Positions 17,836-25,066 of a DNA stretch of 40,993 bases are shown here, one piece after another. Origin of the DNA: Magnetospirillum molischianum DSM 120. GTDB lineage: Bacteria; Pseudomonadota; Alphaproteobacteria; Rhodospirillales; Magnetospirillaceae. Each line of letters begins with the position of its first letter. Position 1 is the stretch's first letter. The notes under the pieces were generated by a model. The model saw nothing but the letters and a program-made list of their open reading frames with translations. It ran no database searches and was not told the DNA's origin. The DNA is taken from positions 62,026 to 103,018 of the forward strand of contig NZ_CAHP01000032.1 of assembly GCF_000294655.1 (NCBI RefSeq), read 5' to 3'. Made by a program: the position numbers and the translations under genes.

Positions 17836-18126
17836 ATGGCAATCAAATCAAAACTGATGATAGCGGTTACGTCTCTTTCCATCGCTCTTTTATCAACAGT
17901 TCCGGCTTCCAGTCAGGATCGGCCCCCAGGCTGCGCCCCTGGCGATCGGATCGACGCATCGTCGATCGAAGCGGCACAAGGAAAAATAAAAAAAGCAGGT
18001 TACCGCCAAATCAGCAGTCTCAAGAAAGGGTGCGACAATTTCTGGCACGGAACCGCAGTCCGAGATGGACAGACAATCCATATCGTCCTGACACCAAAAG
18101 GAGAAGTCATCGTCGAAGGGAATTAA
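17836..18126 (+). CDS. Small exported PepSY-like protein
   Basis: 96 aa from ATG 17836, preferred over the ATG at 17824 because GAGGA then sits just upstream. The signal peptide covers about residues 1-26 (KLMIAVTSLSIALLSTVPASS). The mature part reads DASSIEAAQGKIKKAGYRQI, then CDNFWHGTAVRDGQTIHIVL and KGEVIVEGN, the helix-strand pattern of a PepSY-type domain, with two Cys that could form a disulphide in the periplasm. It probably shares a transcript with the BON gene. Function unknown; assignment is by pattern only. Confidence 0.6.
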   Translation: MAIKSKLMIAVTSLSIALLSTVPASSQDRPPGCAPGDRIDASSIEAAQGKIKKAGYRQISSLKKGCDNFWHGTAVRDGQTIHIVLTPKGEVIVEGN

Positions 18127-18187
18127 GCCACCCTATCGATTTACCGGGGGTGGCCAGACACACCTTCGTTTCAAAGGAGCTGGCGCC

Positions 18188-18292
18188 ATGTATAGCGGCA
18201 TTCTGCTGATCACACTGGTTCTGCTGCTGATCGGATCGCGGCAAGGCGGATTGTCTGGACGCCCCAGCGAAAGGTGGAACTCACCGCACTGA
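18188..18292 (+). CDS. Tiny membrane peptide, 34 aa
   Basis: ATG preceded by AAAGGAGCTGGCGCC, a strong ribosome-binding site. It begins MYSGILLITLVLLLIGSRQG, a single short helix, and ends in a polar tail (GRPSERWNSPH). The opening resembles the first helix of DUF3309-type mini-proteins, but the expected second helix is missing, so it may be a frameshifted or truncated relative. It sits before another mini membrane protein gene. Confidence 0.45.
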   Translation: MYSGILLITLVLLLIGSRQGGLSGRPSERWNSPH

Positions 18293-18364
18293 GTTCCCCT
18301 TGAGCGCAAACGGAATGAAAGCGTTCCGGTGCCTCTTGCCCCCCTCTTGCCAAGGAGCTTCGTC

Positions 18365-18511
18365 ATGGATCTGCACACCCTTCCGATCGAACCGATCGTC
18401 GCCCTGGTCGCCGGAATCGTCATACTGGTCCAACCGGGGCTGCTCAACTACATCGTAGCGATCTACCTGATCATCATAGGGGTAATTGGATTAGCACCCA
18501 GGCTATTCTAG
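18365..18511 (+). CDS. DUF3096 mini membrane protein
   Basis: 48 aa. ATG with CCAAGGAG upstream. It begins MDLHTLPIEPIVALVAGIVI, with a second hydrophobic stretch NYIVAIYLIIIGVIGL. The IEPIVALVAGIxILxxPxLLNYIVAIYLIIxG pattern is characteristic of DUF3096, a two-helix protein of unknown function that is widespread in Proteobacteria. The inverted repeat CGGAA/TTCCG at 18311-18328 just upstream may be an operator or mRNA hairpin. Confidence 0.8.
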   Translation: MDLHTLPIEPIVALVAGIVILVQPGLLNYIVAIYLIIIGVIGLAPRLF

Positions 18512-18521
18512 AGTTTGATAA

Positions 18522-18562
18522 GGTACTACAACCTGAGTATATTCCGATCCTGTCGGTACTAC
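18522..18562 (+). promoter_or_regulatory. Paired direct repeat GGTACTAC, possible operator
   Basis: GGTACTAC occurs at 18522-18529 and again at 18555-18562, 33 bp apart (about three helical turns, so same face). An AT-rich TAGATTAATATTAT stretch that could carry a -10 element follows. It lies upstream of the hybrid kinase, whose own C-terminus is a LuxR-type DNA-binding domain, so autoregulation is possible. Confidence 0.35.
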
Positions 18563-18606
18563 CTATAGATTAATATTATAAAGGTGATCTTGAACCACAG
18601 GTCGTC

Positions 18607-18744
18607 ATGCCGACACAAAAACCAGATCAGCCGTCCCAGCGCTTCGAACGTCTCTGTAGCACGCTGATTTCGTCAGCGACACGGCGAATAGCCGCCTCAA
18701 CGCAAAACCTGAAATCATCGTCCCCCAAGAGGCCCTTGCCATGA
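18607..18744 (+). CDS. Possible 45-aa peptide coupled to the hybrid kinase
   Basis: An open frame from ATG 18607 ends with TGA overlapping the kinase start as ATGA, the usual translational-coupling arrangement. The product starts MPTQKPDQPSQRFERLCSTL, is Ser/Arg/Pro-rich and polar, and shows no domain. The ribosome-binding site is weak (CAGG). Could be a leader peptide or chance. Confidence 0.3.
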   Translation: MPTQKPDQPSQRFERLCSTLISSATRRIAASTQNLKSSSPKRPLP

Positions 18745-21068
18745 CCTTCAACCGCAGAGACATACCGAACCCACCAAAAGACATCCGGCCGCAGACAAAA
18801 CTGGCATTGGATGCGATCGCGCCCACTCTAACTGTCGAGGATGCGCAACGCCTGGTTCACGAATTGCGCGTCCACCAGATTGAACTGGAGAGCCAGAACG
18901 AAGCCCTTCAGGATGCCCGGCACGAATCCGAAGAAGCCCTGGCCCGCTATACTGAATTATACGATTTCGCGCCGGTTGGATATGTCACTCTGGATCGGAA
19001 CGGCTTGATCAAGCGGGCCAACCGCGCCGCCATCGCGTTGCTGAGAACAACGCCGGAGTTGAGCGCGTCGCAGCGGCTTGGAGCATTCGTCGCCGATGAG
19101 TCTTTGCCGGACTTCACCTCGTTCCTCGAACGGATTCTCAGCGGAAAAGACACCGAACACTGCGAAGTGGCTCTGAAATCAGGGGAAAGAGAACCGAACG
19201 ACGTCGTTATTCTGGAGGGTCTTGCCGACATTACCGGCCAGGACTGCATCGTGGCGATGGTCAACATCACCGAACGCAAACGCGCCCAGGACGCCCTCCT
19301 CCGCGCCAAGGAGATAGCGGAACGGGCCACCTCGGCCAAGTCACGCTTTCTTGCCGCCGCCAGCCACGATTTGCGCCAACCCCTGCAAACCCTCTACCTG
19401 ATCTGCGGCGTCATGGCGCGCCGATTCGACGACCCCCGGCTGCGCGAGTTGCTCGCCAGCCAGGACCAAGCGCTGGACGTAATGTCGGGAATGTTGAACA
19501 CCCTGCTCGACATCAACCAGATCGACGCCGGCCTCACCACCCCCCAGCCGATCGGTTTTCGGATCGCCGTCCTGCTTGAACGGCTTGAACGAGATTTCGC
19601 CTTTCATGCCGGAACAGGAGGCAACACTTGGCGGGTTGTGAGCTCGCACCTCTTCGTGCACAGCGACCCCAAAATTCTTGAGCAAATTCTGCGTAATCTG
19701 CTGTCAAACGCCTTCAAATACACCCACCATGGTAAGGTTCTGCTGGGCTGCCGCCGCCGGGGCAATCACCTGAGTATCGAGGTTTGCGATACCGGCATCG
19801 GCATCGCCGAGAACCAGATCGACTCGATCTTCAATGAATTCGTTCAGATCGAAACCCCGTCTGACCGGCAAAATTGCGGTCTTGGCCTGGGACTTTCCAT
19901 TGTAAAAAGAGAAGTTGAGCTGCTCGGTCACACCCTGAAGGTGCGCTCGCAACCCGGACGAGGATCGGTCTTTTCGATCGAAGTGCCCCTGGCCGAGGCT
20001 GAAACTCCTATCACCGTACCCGGTCTACCGCCGTTCGAAAGTATGAACGCCGCGATCCGTCAACGCCGAATCCTGGTGGTCGAAGACGACATCGCCATCA
20101 GTTCGATGATGAACTCTCTGTTTACCGCTGAGGGAGCGACGGTAACGGTCACCTCCAACGCGGCAACCGCGATCAGCCTGGCCGCCGTATCCCCCCGAGC
20201 GTTCGATCTGGTCGTCACCGACTATACCTTGCGCGATGGCCCGACTGGACTGGACCTTATCTCCAGATTGCGGACCACAGAACAGCCCGATCTTCCGGTG
20301 ATTTTACTGACCGGAGACATCTCGACCACCACCTTGCGCAAGATCGGGACTCACACCGGCTGCATCCACATGACGAAGCCGGTCTCGACGACCCAATTGC
20401 TGCACGCGGCGGGAGTTCTGCTATCGCGGACACAACGGCCGGGAACGGACGCCCGGTCGATGGGACCAACGATATTCGTGATCGACGATGACGAGGCCTT
20501 GCGCCAGACGATGGGAGCGCTCTTGACAGAAGAAGGCCGGTCGGTCGAGAGCTACCCCAACGCCGAAGCCTTTCTGAACGCAGTCGGCTCCACCCGCGAG
20601 GGGTGCCTGCTGGTCGATGCCGTAATGCCCGGCATGGGGGGGCTGGAATTGCTGAAGCATTTACGCAGCCAAAACCGCAGGCTCCCAGCTATTGTGATGA
20701 CCGGACACGGCGACATAACGATGGCGGTTACCGCCATGAAGGCTGGCGCGACTGATTTCGTCTCGAAACCACTTGACCCCGAAGGGTTGCTGGCCGCCGT
20801 CGATCGGGCGCTGGAACAGGGACAGGATCTGGCGACCGAGAGCATCCGCCGCAACGACGCGATCGAACGGATGTCGAGTCTGACTCCACGCGAATACGAC
20901 GTTCTCGAACAATTGCTGGCCGGTCACCGCAACAAGACGATCGCTCACTGCCTGGGCATCAGTCAGCGCACCGTCGAGAATCACCGCGCTTCGGTGATGC
21001 GCAAAACCAAGTCGAAAGCCCTGCTCGACCTGCTGCGCACCGTCATCGACGCCAATCGGAGCACTTAG
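18741..21068 (+). CDS. Hybrid PAS histidine kinase fused to two receivers and a LuxR-type DNA-binding domain
   Basis: 775 aa with no membrane segment, so probably cytosolic. Order: N-terminal coiled-coil/PAS (about 30-185, ELHELRVHQIELE-type start, YTELYDFAPVGYVTLD). HisKA follows with H209 (AAASHDLRQPLQ), then HATPase with N box NLLSNAFKYT, G1 DTGIGI and G2 GLGLGLSIV (to about 420). Receiver 1 has acceptor D494 (VVTDYTLRDG) and receiver 2 has D626 (LLVDAVMPGMGG) with a KPLD lysine motif. A LuxR/FixJ-type helix-turn-helix closes the chain (about 710-770, LTPREYDVLEQLLAGHRNKTIA). Sensing, phosphorelay and DNA binding thus lie on one chain; receiver 2 plus HTH equals a FixJ-like regulator. AAGAGG upstream of the ATG. 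A hairpin terminator overlaps the stop, so the gene ends its own transcript. Confidence 0.9.
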   Translation: MTFNRRDIPNPPKDIRPQTKLALDAIAPTLTVEDAQRLVHELRVHQIELESQNEALQDARHESEEALARYTELYDFAPVGYVTLDRNGLIKRANRAAIALLRTTPELSASQRLGAFVADESLPDFTSFLERILSGKDTEHCEVALKSGEREPNDVVILEGLADITGQDCIVAMVNITERKRAQDALLRAKEIAERATSAKSRFLAAASHDLRQPLQTLYLICGVMARRFDDPRLRELLASQDQALDVMSGMLNTLLDINQIDAGLTTPQPIGFRIAVLLERLERDFAFHAGTGGNTWRVVSSHLFVHSDPKILEQILRNLLSNAFKYTHHGKVLLGCRRRGNHLSIEVCDTGIGIAENQIDSIFNEFVQIETPSDRQNCGLGLGLSIVKREVELLGHTLKVRSQPGRGSVFSIEVPLAEAETPITVPGLPPFESMNAAIRQRRILVVEDDIAISSMMNSLFTAEGATVTVTSNAATAISLAAVSPRAFDLVVTDYTLRDGPTGLDLISRLRTTEQPDLPVILLTGDISTTTLRKIGTHTGCIHMTKPVSTTQLLHAAGVLLSRTQRPGTDARSMGPTIFVIDDDEALRQTMGALLTEEGRSVESYPNAEAFLNAVGSTREGCLLVDAVMPGMGGLELLKHLRSQNRRLPAIVMTGHGDITMAVTAMKAGATDFVSKPLDPEGLLAAVDRALEQGQDLATESIRRNDAIERMSSLTPREYDVLEQLLAGHRNKTIAHCLGISQRTVENHRASVMRKTKSKALLDLLRTVIDANRST

Positions 21069-21102
21069 AGCATCGTGCGTCAAACCTGATGCACGATGCT
21101 CT
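21067..21102 (+). terminator. Hairpin terminator after the hybrid kinase
   Basis: Perfect 12-bp stem AGAGCATCGTGC / GCACGATGCTCT with a 12-nt loop, overlapping the kinase stop codon; only a short T pair follows. Inverted repeats of this AGAGCATCGTGC type are, as I recall, recurrent in alphaproteobacterial intergenic DNA. Confidence 0.6.
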
Positions 21103-21202
21103 TGCCGCCATTGCGGCGGCCGAATGCCCGGAGGGCACGCCCGACGAGGGACATATATGAATCAATCCCCTAAAGCGTAATACCCATAGAATGCATCGCG
21201 CC

Positions 21203-21757
21203 TTAGGTTTCGGCTCGCACCACGAACGCAATCTGGGCGGGGCCGTGGCGACGGCTGTCGGCAAGCGTAAACCCTGCGGGGGGGACGAAATCCTCGTCCG
21301 CCGCCACCTCGACCACCGCCAGCGCTCCAGACGCTAACCAGCCCGCCGCCGCCAGAGCGGCCAACGCCGGAGCAGCCAACCCGCCATGATAAGGCGGATC
21401 GAGAAAAGCCAGGGTACAGGCGGCTTCGGCGGCGGGTGGGTGGATGGCATCGGCCCGGATCAGCCGCGTTCGCGCCTCCTCCCGCAAGGTCTCGACATTG
21501 GCGCGCACCGAAGCCAGAGACTGAGGGTGGATGTCCATGAACCACGCCCGCGCCGCGCCGCGCGACAAGGCTTCCAGTCCCAAGGCCCCCGACCCGGCGA
21601 AGGCGTCGATCACCGTGGCCCCCTCCAGATCGACCAGATCGGAATGGGCCAGGATGTCGAACAGCGCCTGACGCACCCGGTCTGCGGTCGGGCGGGCCGT
21701 CAGGCCAGACGGCGCGACCAGACGGCGGCCCTTATGGCTTCCGGCGACGATTCGCAT
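21203..21757 (-). CDS. rsmD: RsmD, 16S rRNA (guanine-966 N2) methyltransferase
   Basis: 184 aa from the ATG at 21757 (MRIVAGSHKGRRL). This start is preferred over the ATG two codons earlier because AAGGGGA then has proper spacing and family members begin MRIxAG. Contains the RPTADRVRQALFDIL segment, SAM-binding DAFAGSGALGLEALSRGA and catalytic DPPY (LAFLDPPYHG). Methylates G966 of 16S rRNA in the assembled small-subunit particle. The start overlaps the end of the upstream pseudouridine synthase gene, so the two are coupled; this pairing is common in alphaproteobacteria. Confidence 0.93.
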   Translation of the reverse strand: MRIVAGSHKGRRLVAPSGLTARPTADRVRQALFDILAHSDLVDLEGATVIDAFAGSGALGLEALSRGAARAWFMDIHPQSLASVRANVETLREEARTRLIRADAIHPPAAEAACTLAFLDPPYHGGLAAPALAALAAAGWLASGALAVVEVAADEDFVPPAGFTLADSRRHGPAQIAFVVRAET

Positions 21758-22637
21758 CGGCATTCCCCTTGCCCCCGGCGCGCCGGTCGGGCGCGGCCTT
21801 CTTCCTCTGATCCTGCTCCTTCAGCCGCTCCTCCTTTTCCCGCTCTCCGGCGGGACGGGAATCAGCCTTGGGGCGAAGCACCGGCTTGGCTCCGCCGGTC
21901 TGCTCACGCAGCACCTTACCCGGCACCTCGTCAACAGCCCGTTCCTCCAGCGTGCCGAGTTGGAACGGCCCATAGGCGACACGAATCAGCCGGGTCACCG
22001 GCCAACCAAGGTAATCCATCACCCGACGGATCTCGCGATTCTTACCTTCATGCAGCGATACGGTCAGCCAGGCATTGGCCCCCTGCTGGCGGTCCAGCGT
22101 TGCCTTGATCGAGCCATAGGCCTGCCCCTCGACAGTAACGCCCCGATCCAACCGTTGCAGCGCGACCGGATCGACCTCGCCATGGACGCGAACGCGATAA
22201 CGCCGCACCCAGCCGTTGGACGGCAATTCCATCTTGCGCGCCAGGGCGCCGTCATTGGTCAGCAGCAGCAACCCCTCGGAATTGAGATCGAGCCTTCCGA
22301 CCGAAACGACGCGGGGCAGATCGGCGGGAAGAGTCTCGAACACCGTCCGGCGCCCCTCGGGATCGCGGTGAGTGGTGACCAGCCCCGCCGGTTTGTGATA
22401 GCGCCACAACCGGGTGCGTTCCGGTTCGGCGACCGGCTGGCCGTCAACCAGAATCAGATCGGCCGCGCCGACGACGCAGGCCGGGCTGTCCAGCACCACG
22501 CCGTTGACCGCGACCCGCCGGTCGGCGATCCAGCGTTCGGCGTCACGGCGCGAGCACAGACCGGCGCGGGCCAGTCGCTTGGCGATCCGCTCTCCGGCCG
22601 GAGCCGGGCTGATGATTTCGTCCTGCTCATCGGTCAT
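21732..22637 (-). CDS. rluB: 23S rRNA pseudouridine synthase, RluB/RsuA family
   Basis: 301 aa from ATG 22637 (MTDEQDEII), chosen because it overlaps the upstream stop as ATGA. N-terminal S4 RNA-binding domain (GERIAKRLARAGLCSRRDAERWI). The catalytic domain has the RsuA-family motif GRLDLNSEGLLLLTNDG (catalytic Asp), then LHEGKNREIRRV. A Lys/Arg-rich disordered tail of about 55 residues follows, typical of the RluB branch in alphaproteobacteria. Converts specific uridines in large-subunit rRNA to pseudouridine; exact target inferred from the family. Operon with a GATase hydrolase upstream and rsmD downstream. Confidence 0.88.
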   Translation of the reverse strand: MTDEQDEIISPAPAGERIAKRLARAGLCSRRDAERWIADRRVAVNGVVLDSPACVVGAADLILVDGQPVAEPERTRLWRYHKPAGLVTTHRDPEGRRTVFETLPADLPRVVSVGRLDLNSEGLLLLTNDGALARKMELPSNGWVRRYRVRVHGEVDPVALQRLDRGVTVEGQAYGSIKATLDRQQGANAWLTVSLHEGKNREIRRVMDYLGWPVTRLIRVAYGPFQLGTLEERAVDEVPGKVLREQTGGAKPVLRPKADSRPAGEREKEERLKEQDQRKKAAPDRRAGGKGNADANRRRKP

Positions 22638-23356
22638 TGTCTTGCCGCCTCCACCAAAGCCGCCAGCACTTTGCCGTCGGCCGGGCCAATCAAAAATTCG
22701 GGATGCCATTGCACCCCGATGCAAAAACGCCGGTCGGGCGCCTCGATTCCCTCGATTACCCCGTCGGGAGCGACGGCATCGACGATACAGCCGCGAGCCA
22801 CCTGCTTTACCGCCTGATGATGGGCGGAATTGACGGCGATCCGTCCCGTTCCGACAATCGCGGCCAGCCGGGTTCCGGCGACGATTTCGATCTCGTGCCC
22901 CGGCTCGGTGCGGGGGGTGGACTGTTCATGAGCCAGCGCATCCTCCACCTCGTCAGGAATGTGCTGGATCAACGAACCGCCCAGAGCGACGTTCAGCAAT
23001 TGCTGGCCGCCACAGATCCCGAGGATCGGCAGATCACGGGCCAACGCGCCGGTCAAGATCCGCAATTCGAATGCTGTCCGGGTCGCGTTGAGAGTAACGG
23101 CCGGGTGACAGCTATCGGCCCCGAACAATGCCGGATCGACGTCGAACGCACCACCCGAAACGATCAGGGCGTCAAGGCGGTCGAGATAGTCTTCGGCTAG
23201 ATCGGGATGATGCGGTAAAGGCTGGGGCAAACCGCCAACGGCGGCAACTGATTCGCAATAATTGCAACGCAATGCGTACCACGGCATCTTTGAGTAGCCG
23301 CCGGGCTGCTCGCTATCGAGAGTAATGCCGATAATCGGTCGTCGACTCGTTGTCAA
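22634..23356 (-). CDS. Class I glutamine amidotransferase-like hydrolase (PuuD/peptidase C26 family)
   Basis: 240 aa. Begins MTTSRRPIIGITLDSEQPGG. Catalytic nucleophile Cys in LGICGGQQLLNV (about residue 115), His/Glu of the triad in GVQWHPEF near the C-terminus, and a conserved NSAHHQAV. This matches gamma-glutamyl-gamma-aminobutyrate hydrolase-type enzymes, which cleave gamma-glutamyl amides; the true substrate is unknown because no putrescine pathway genes are nearby. First gene of the minus-strand trio, translationally coupled to rluB by ATGA. Divergent from tadA with a 72-bp shared promoter region. Confidence 0.85.
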   Translation of the reverse strand: MTTSRRPIIGITLDSEQPGGYSKMPWYALRCNYCESVAAVGGLPQPLPHHPDLAEDYLDRLDALIVSGGAFDVDPALFGADSCHPAVTLNATRTAFELRILTGALARDLPILGICGGQQLLNVALGGSLIQHIPDEVEDALAHEQSTPRTEPGHEIEIVAGTRLAAIVGTGRIAVNSAHHQAVKQVARGCIVDAVAPDGVIEGIEAPDRRFCIGVQWHPEFLIGPADGKVLAALVEAARQ

Positions 23357-23428
23357 AGCTGTTCCTTGGGCTTGGGGCAGCCCTCCTATACCTTTCCGTC
23401 CACGCCGAAGCCATGGTAAAGCGACGGA

Positions 23429-23866
23429 ATGAACGGCTTCATGCAGATTGCCCTGGCCGAGGCCGAGGCCGCCGCCGCCCGCGCCGAAGTGCCGGTCGGA
23501 GCCGTATTGGTCCGAAACGGACAGATCCTGGCCATCGCCGGAAACCGGGTCGAGGAATTATCCGATCCCACCGCCCACGCCGAGATTCTGGCGATCCGCG
23601 CCGCCGCCGCCGAACGGGGCGGACGATTAGAGGGCTGCGACCTTTACGTAACGCTGGAGCCTTGCCCGATGTGTGCGGCGGCGATTGCCCTGGCCCGAAT
23701 TCGGCGAGTCTATTTCGGCGCTTACGACCCCAAGGGCGGCGGCATCGATCACGGCGCCCGCGTGTTCGACCATCCAACCTGCCATCACCGCCCCGAAATC
23801 TATGGCGGTCTCGACGAGAGACGCTCGGCGGCACTCTTGCGCGACTTCTTCCGAGCCAGACGATAA
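23429..23866 (+). CDS. tadA: tRNA(adenine-34) deaminase
   Basis: 145 aa. Zinc-dependent cytidine/deoxycytidylate deaminase fold with the HAE motif (PTAHAEILAIRAA, proton-shuttling Glu) and PCPMC (LEPCPMCAAAIALARI, zinc ligands). Also has the TadA-typical YDPKGGGIDHGARVF and a C-terminal LLRDFFRARR. Converts A34 to inosine in tRNA-Arg(ACG), an essential wobble modification. Divergent from the pseudouridine synthase/rsmD operon; all are RNA-modification genes. Confidence 0.93.
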   Translation: MNGFMQIALAEAEAAAARAEVPVGAVLVRNGQILAIAGNRVEELSDPTAHAEILAIRAAAAERGGRLEGCDLYVTLEPCPMCAAAIALARIRRVYFGAYDPKGGGIDHGARVFDHPTCHHRPEIYGGLDERRSAALLRDFFRARR

Positions 23867-23929
23867 ACGAAAAAACGATTACACACCCTATATTAAGAAT
23901 ATTTTCACAAAATCAGATCGATTAACAAT

Positions 23930-23951
23930 TGTCATTGCCGAAGCAATGACA
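23930..23951 (+). terminator. Perfect 9-bp hairpin between tadA and the Rieske gene
   Basis: TGTCATTGC, loop CGAA, GCAATGACA. There is no U-tract, so it may be a factor-assisted terminator for tadA or a 5' leader structure of the Rieske gene 45 bp downstream. A second small palindrome, CGTCA-CA-TGACG (23973-23984), overlaps the Rieske ribosome-binding region. Confidence 0.45.
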
Positions 23952-23995
23952 GCAAGAACTAAAATATCCTCACGTCACATGACGGAGGAAAAGCC

Positions 23996-24538
23996 ATGTC
24001 CGAATCCACGATCGAGACGAAATGCGACTGTAACCGTCGCGATTTCCTGACGACCGCGACAATAGGACTGGGCGCGGCCGGTCTGGCGGCAACGGCAATC
24101 CCGCTGGTTGACAGCATGAACCCAGCCGCCGACACCCAAGCCATCAGCACGGTTGAAGTTGACCTGTCCCAAATTGCGGTCGGTCAATCCGTAACCGTCA
24201 CTTGGCGCGGACGCCCGGTCTTCATCCGCCACCGCACCCCGGAGGAAATCGCCCAGGCCGTCAAGGATGATTCCGTTTCCCTGCGCGATCAGCAAACCGA
24301 CGCCGTTCGGGTCCAACGCCCCGATTGGCTCATCGTCGTCGGCATCTGCACTCATCTTGGATGCATCCCTCTCGGACAGAAGCCCGGCGAACCGCGCGGC
24401 GAGTTCGGCGGCTGGTTCTGCCCCTGCCATGGGTCGCAATACGACACGTCGGGGCGCGCCCGCAAAGGCCCCGCTCCGAGCAATCTTGTCGTTCCCCCTT
24501 ACGCCTTTGTCACCGACACCCAGGTCAAGATCGGATGA
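23996..24538 (+). CDS. petA: Rieske [2Fe-2S] subunit of cytochrome bc1 (solitary gene)
   Basis: 180 aa, full length. Tat-type signal with twin Arg (NRRDFLTTATIGLGAAGLAA) acting as membrane anchor, preceded by a KCDC Cys pair. Rieske cluster motifs are CTHLGC (GICTHLGCIPLG) and CPCHGSQYD, supplying two Cys and two His; a C-terminal PPYAF segment follows. Oxidises ubiquinol and passes electrons to cytochrome c1 on the periplasmic side. ATG with GGAGGAAAAGCC upstream. Normally petA is followed by petB and petC; here the next gene is a NifX-like protein, so this is an orphan copy or a split operon. Confidence 0.9.
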   Translation: MSESTIETKCDCNRRDFLTTATIGLGAAGLAATAIPLVDSMNPAADTQAISTVEVDLSQIAVGQSVTVTWRGRPVFIRHRTPEEIAQAVKDDSVSLRDQQTDAVRVQRPDWLIVVGICTHLGCIPLGQKPGEPRGEFGGWFCPCHGSQYDTSGRARKGPAPSNLVVPPYAFVTDTQVKIG

Positions 24539-24580
24539 ACCGTCTTGCCCACCTGTCTATTTTTTGGAGACCTTAATCGA

Positions 24581-24955
24581 ATGAGTTCGGCTCTTATCGC
24601 TATTCCCTCGGATCTTCCGGGGGGACTTGAGGCCCAGGTCAGCGCCCATTTCGGCCAGTGCGATCTTTTTACCCTCGTGCGGGTCGAAAACGGGGCCGTT
24701 GCCGACGTGACGACCTTGCATGGGGTCGATCATGCCGAAGGGGGCTGCATGGTTCCCGTCCGCTTGCTGGCAGATCATGGGGTAACGGCGATGATCGCTA
24801 CGGGGATGGGAATGCGGCCCCTGATGGGGTTTCAATCAGCCAACATCGCCGTTTATCGTCACGTCGGCGCGGAAAATGTCGGATCGGCGCTGCAAGCCCT
24901 CCTTGATGGAAACGCCGAAGCGTTCGCCCCGGCCTCGGCCTGCAACGGGCACTAA
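24581..24955 (+). CDS. NifX/NafY-like dinitrogenase cofactor-family protein
   Basis: 124 aa from ATG 24581 (MSSALIAIPSDLPGGLEAQV); an in-frame ATG 36 bp upstream would cover the GGAG site and is not used. The fold pattern is that of the dinitrogenase iron-molybdenum-cofactor biosynthesis domain: AHFGQCDLFTLV, a variable HAEGGCMVPVRLLADHG segment, ATGMGMRPLMGF, then a C-terminal helix. Stand-alone members bind Fe-S or Fe-Mo cluster precursors; many occur outside nitrogen fixation. No other nif gene is in the window. It lies 42 bp after petA on the same strand, so co-transcription is plausible. Confidence 0.8.
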   Translation: MSSALIAIPSDLPGGLEAQVSAHFGQCDLFTLVRVENGAVADVTTLHGVDHAEGGCMVPVRLLADHGVTAMIATGMGMRPLMGFQSANIAVYRHVGAENVGSALQALLDGNAEAFAPASACNGH

Positions 24956-25066
24956 CCTTTGTCCCGGTGAGTTCAGATCATCGATCGAGAGCGGACGGCT
25001 TGTCCCAACGGACAGAGCGGTAGATGGTAGCCGCAATCACCTGTTCCCGTTCAAGAGGCCGTCGTC

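Noticed and set aside
21960-22817. Plus-strand frame of 285 codons opposite the pseudouridine synthase
   Set aside because: Covers two well-identified minus-strand genes; no family features.
24581-24955. Evidence for a nitrogen fixation cluster
   Set aside because: Only one stand-alone NifX/NafY-like domain is present and no nif structural or assembly gene is nearby; such domains occur widely outside nitrogen fixation.
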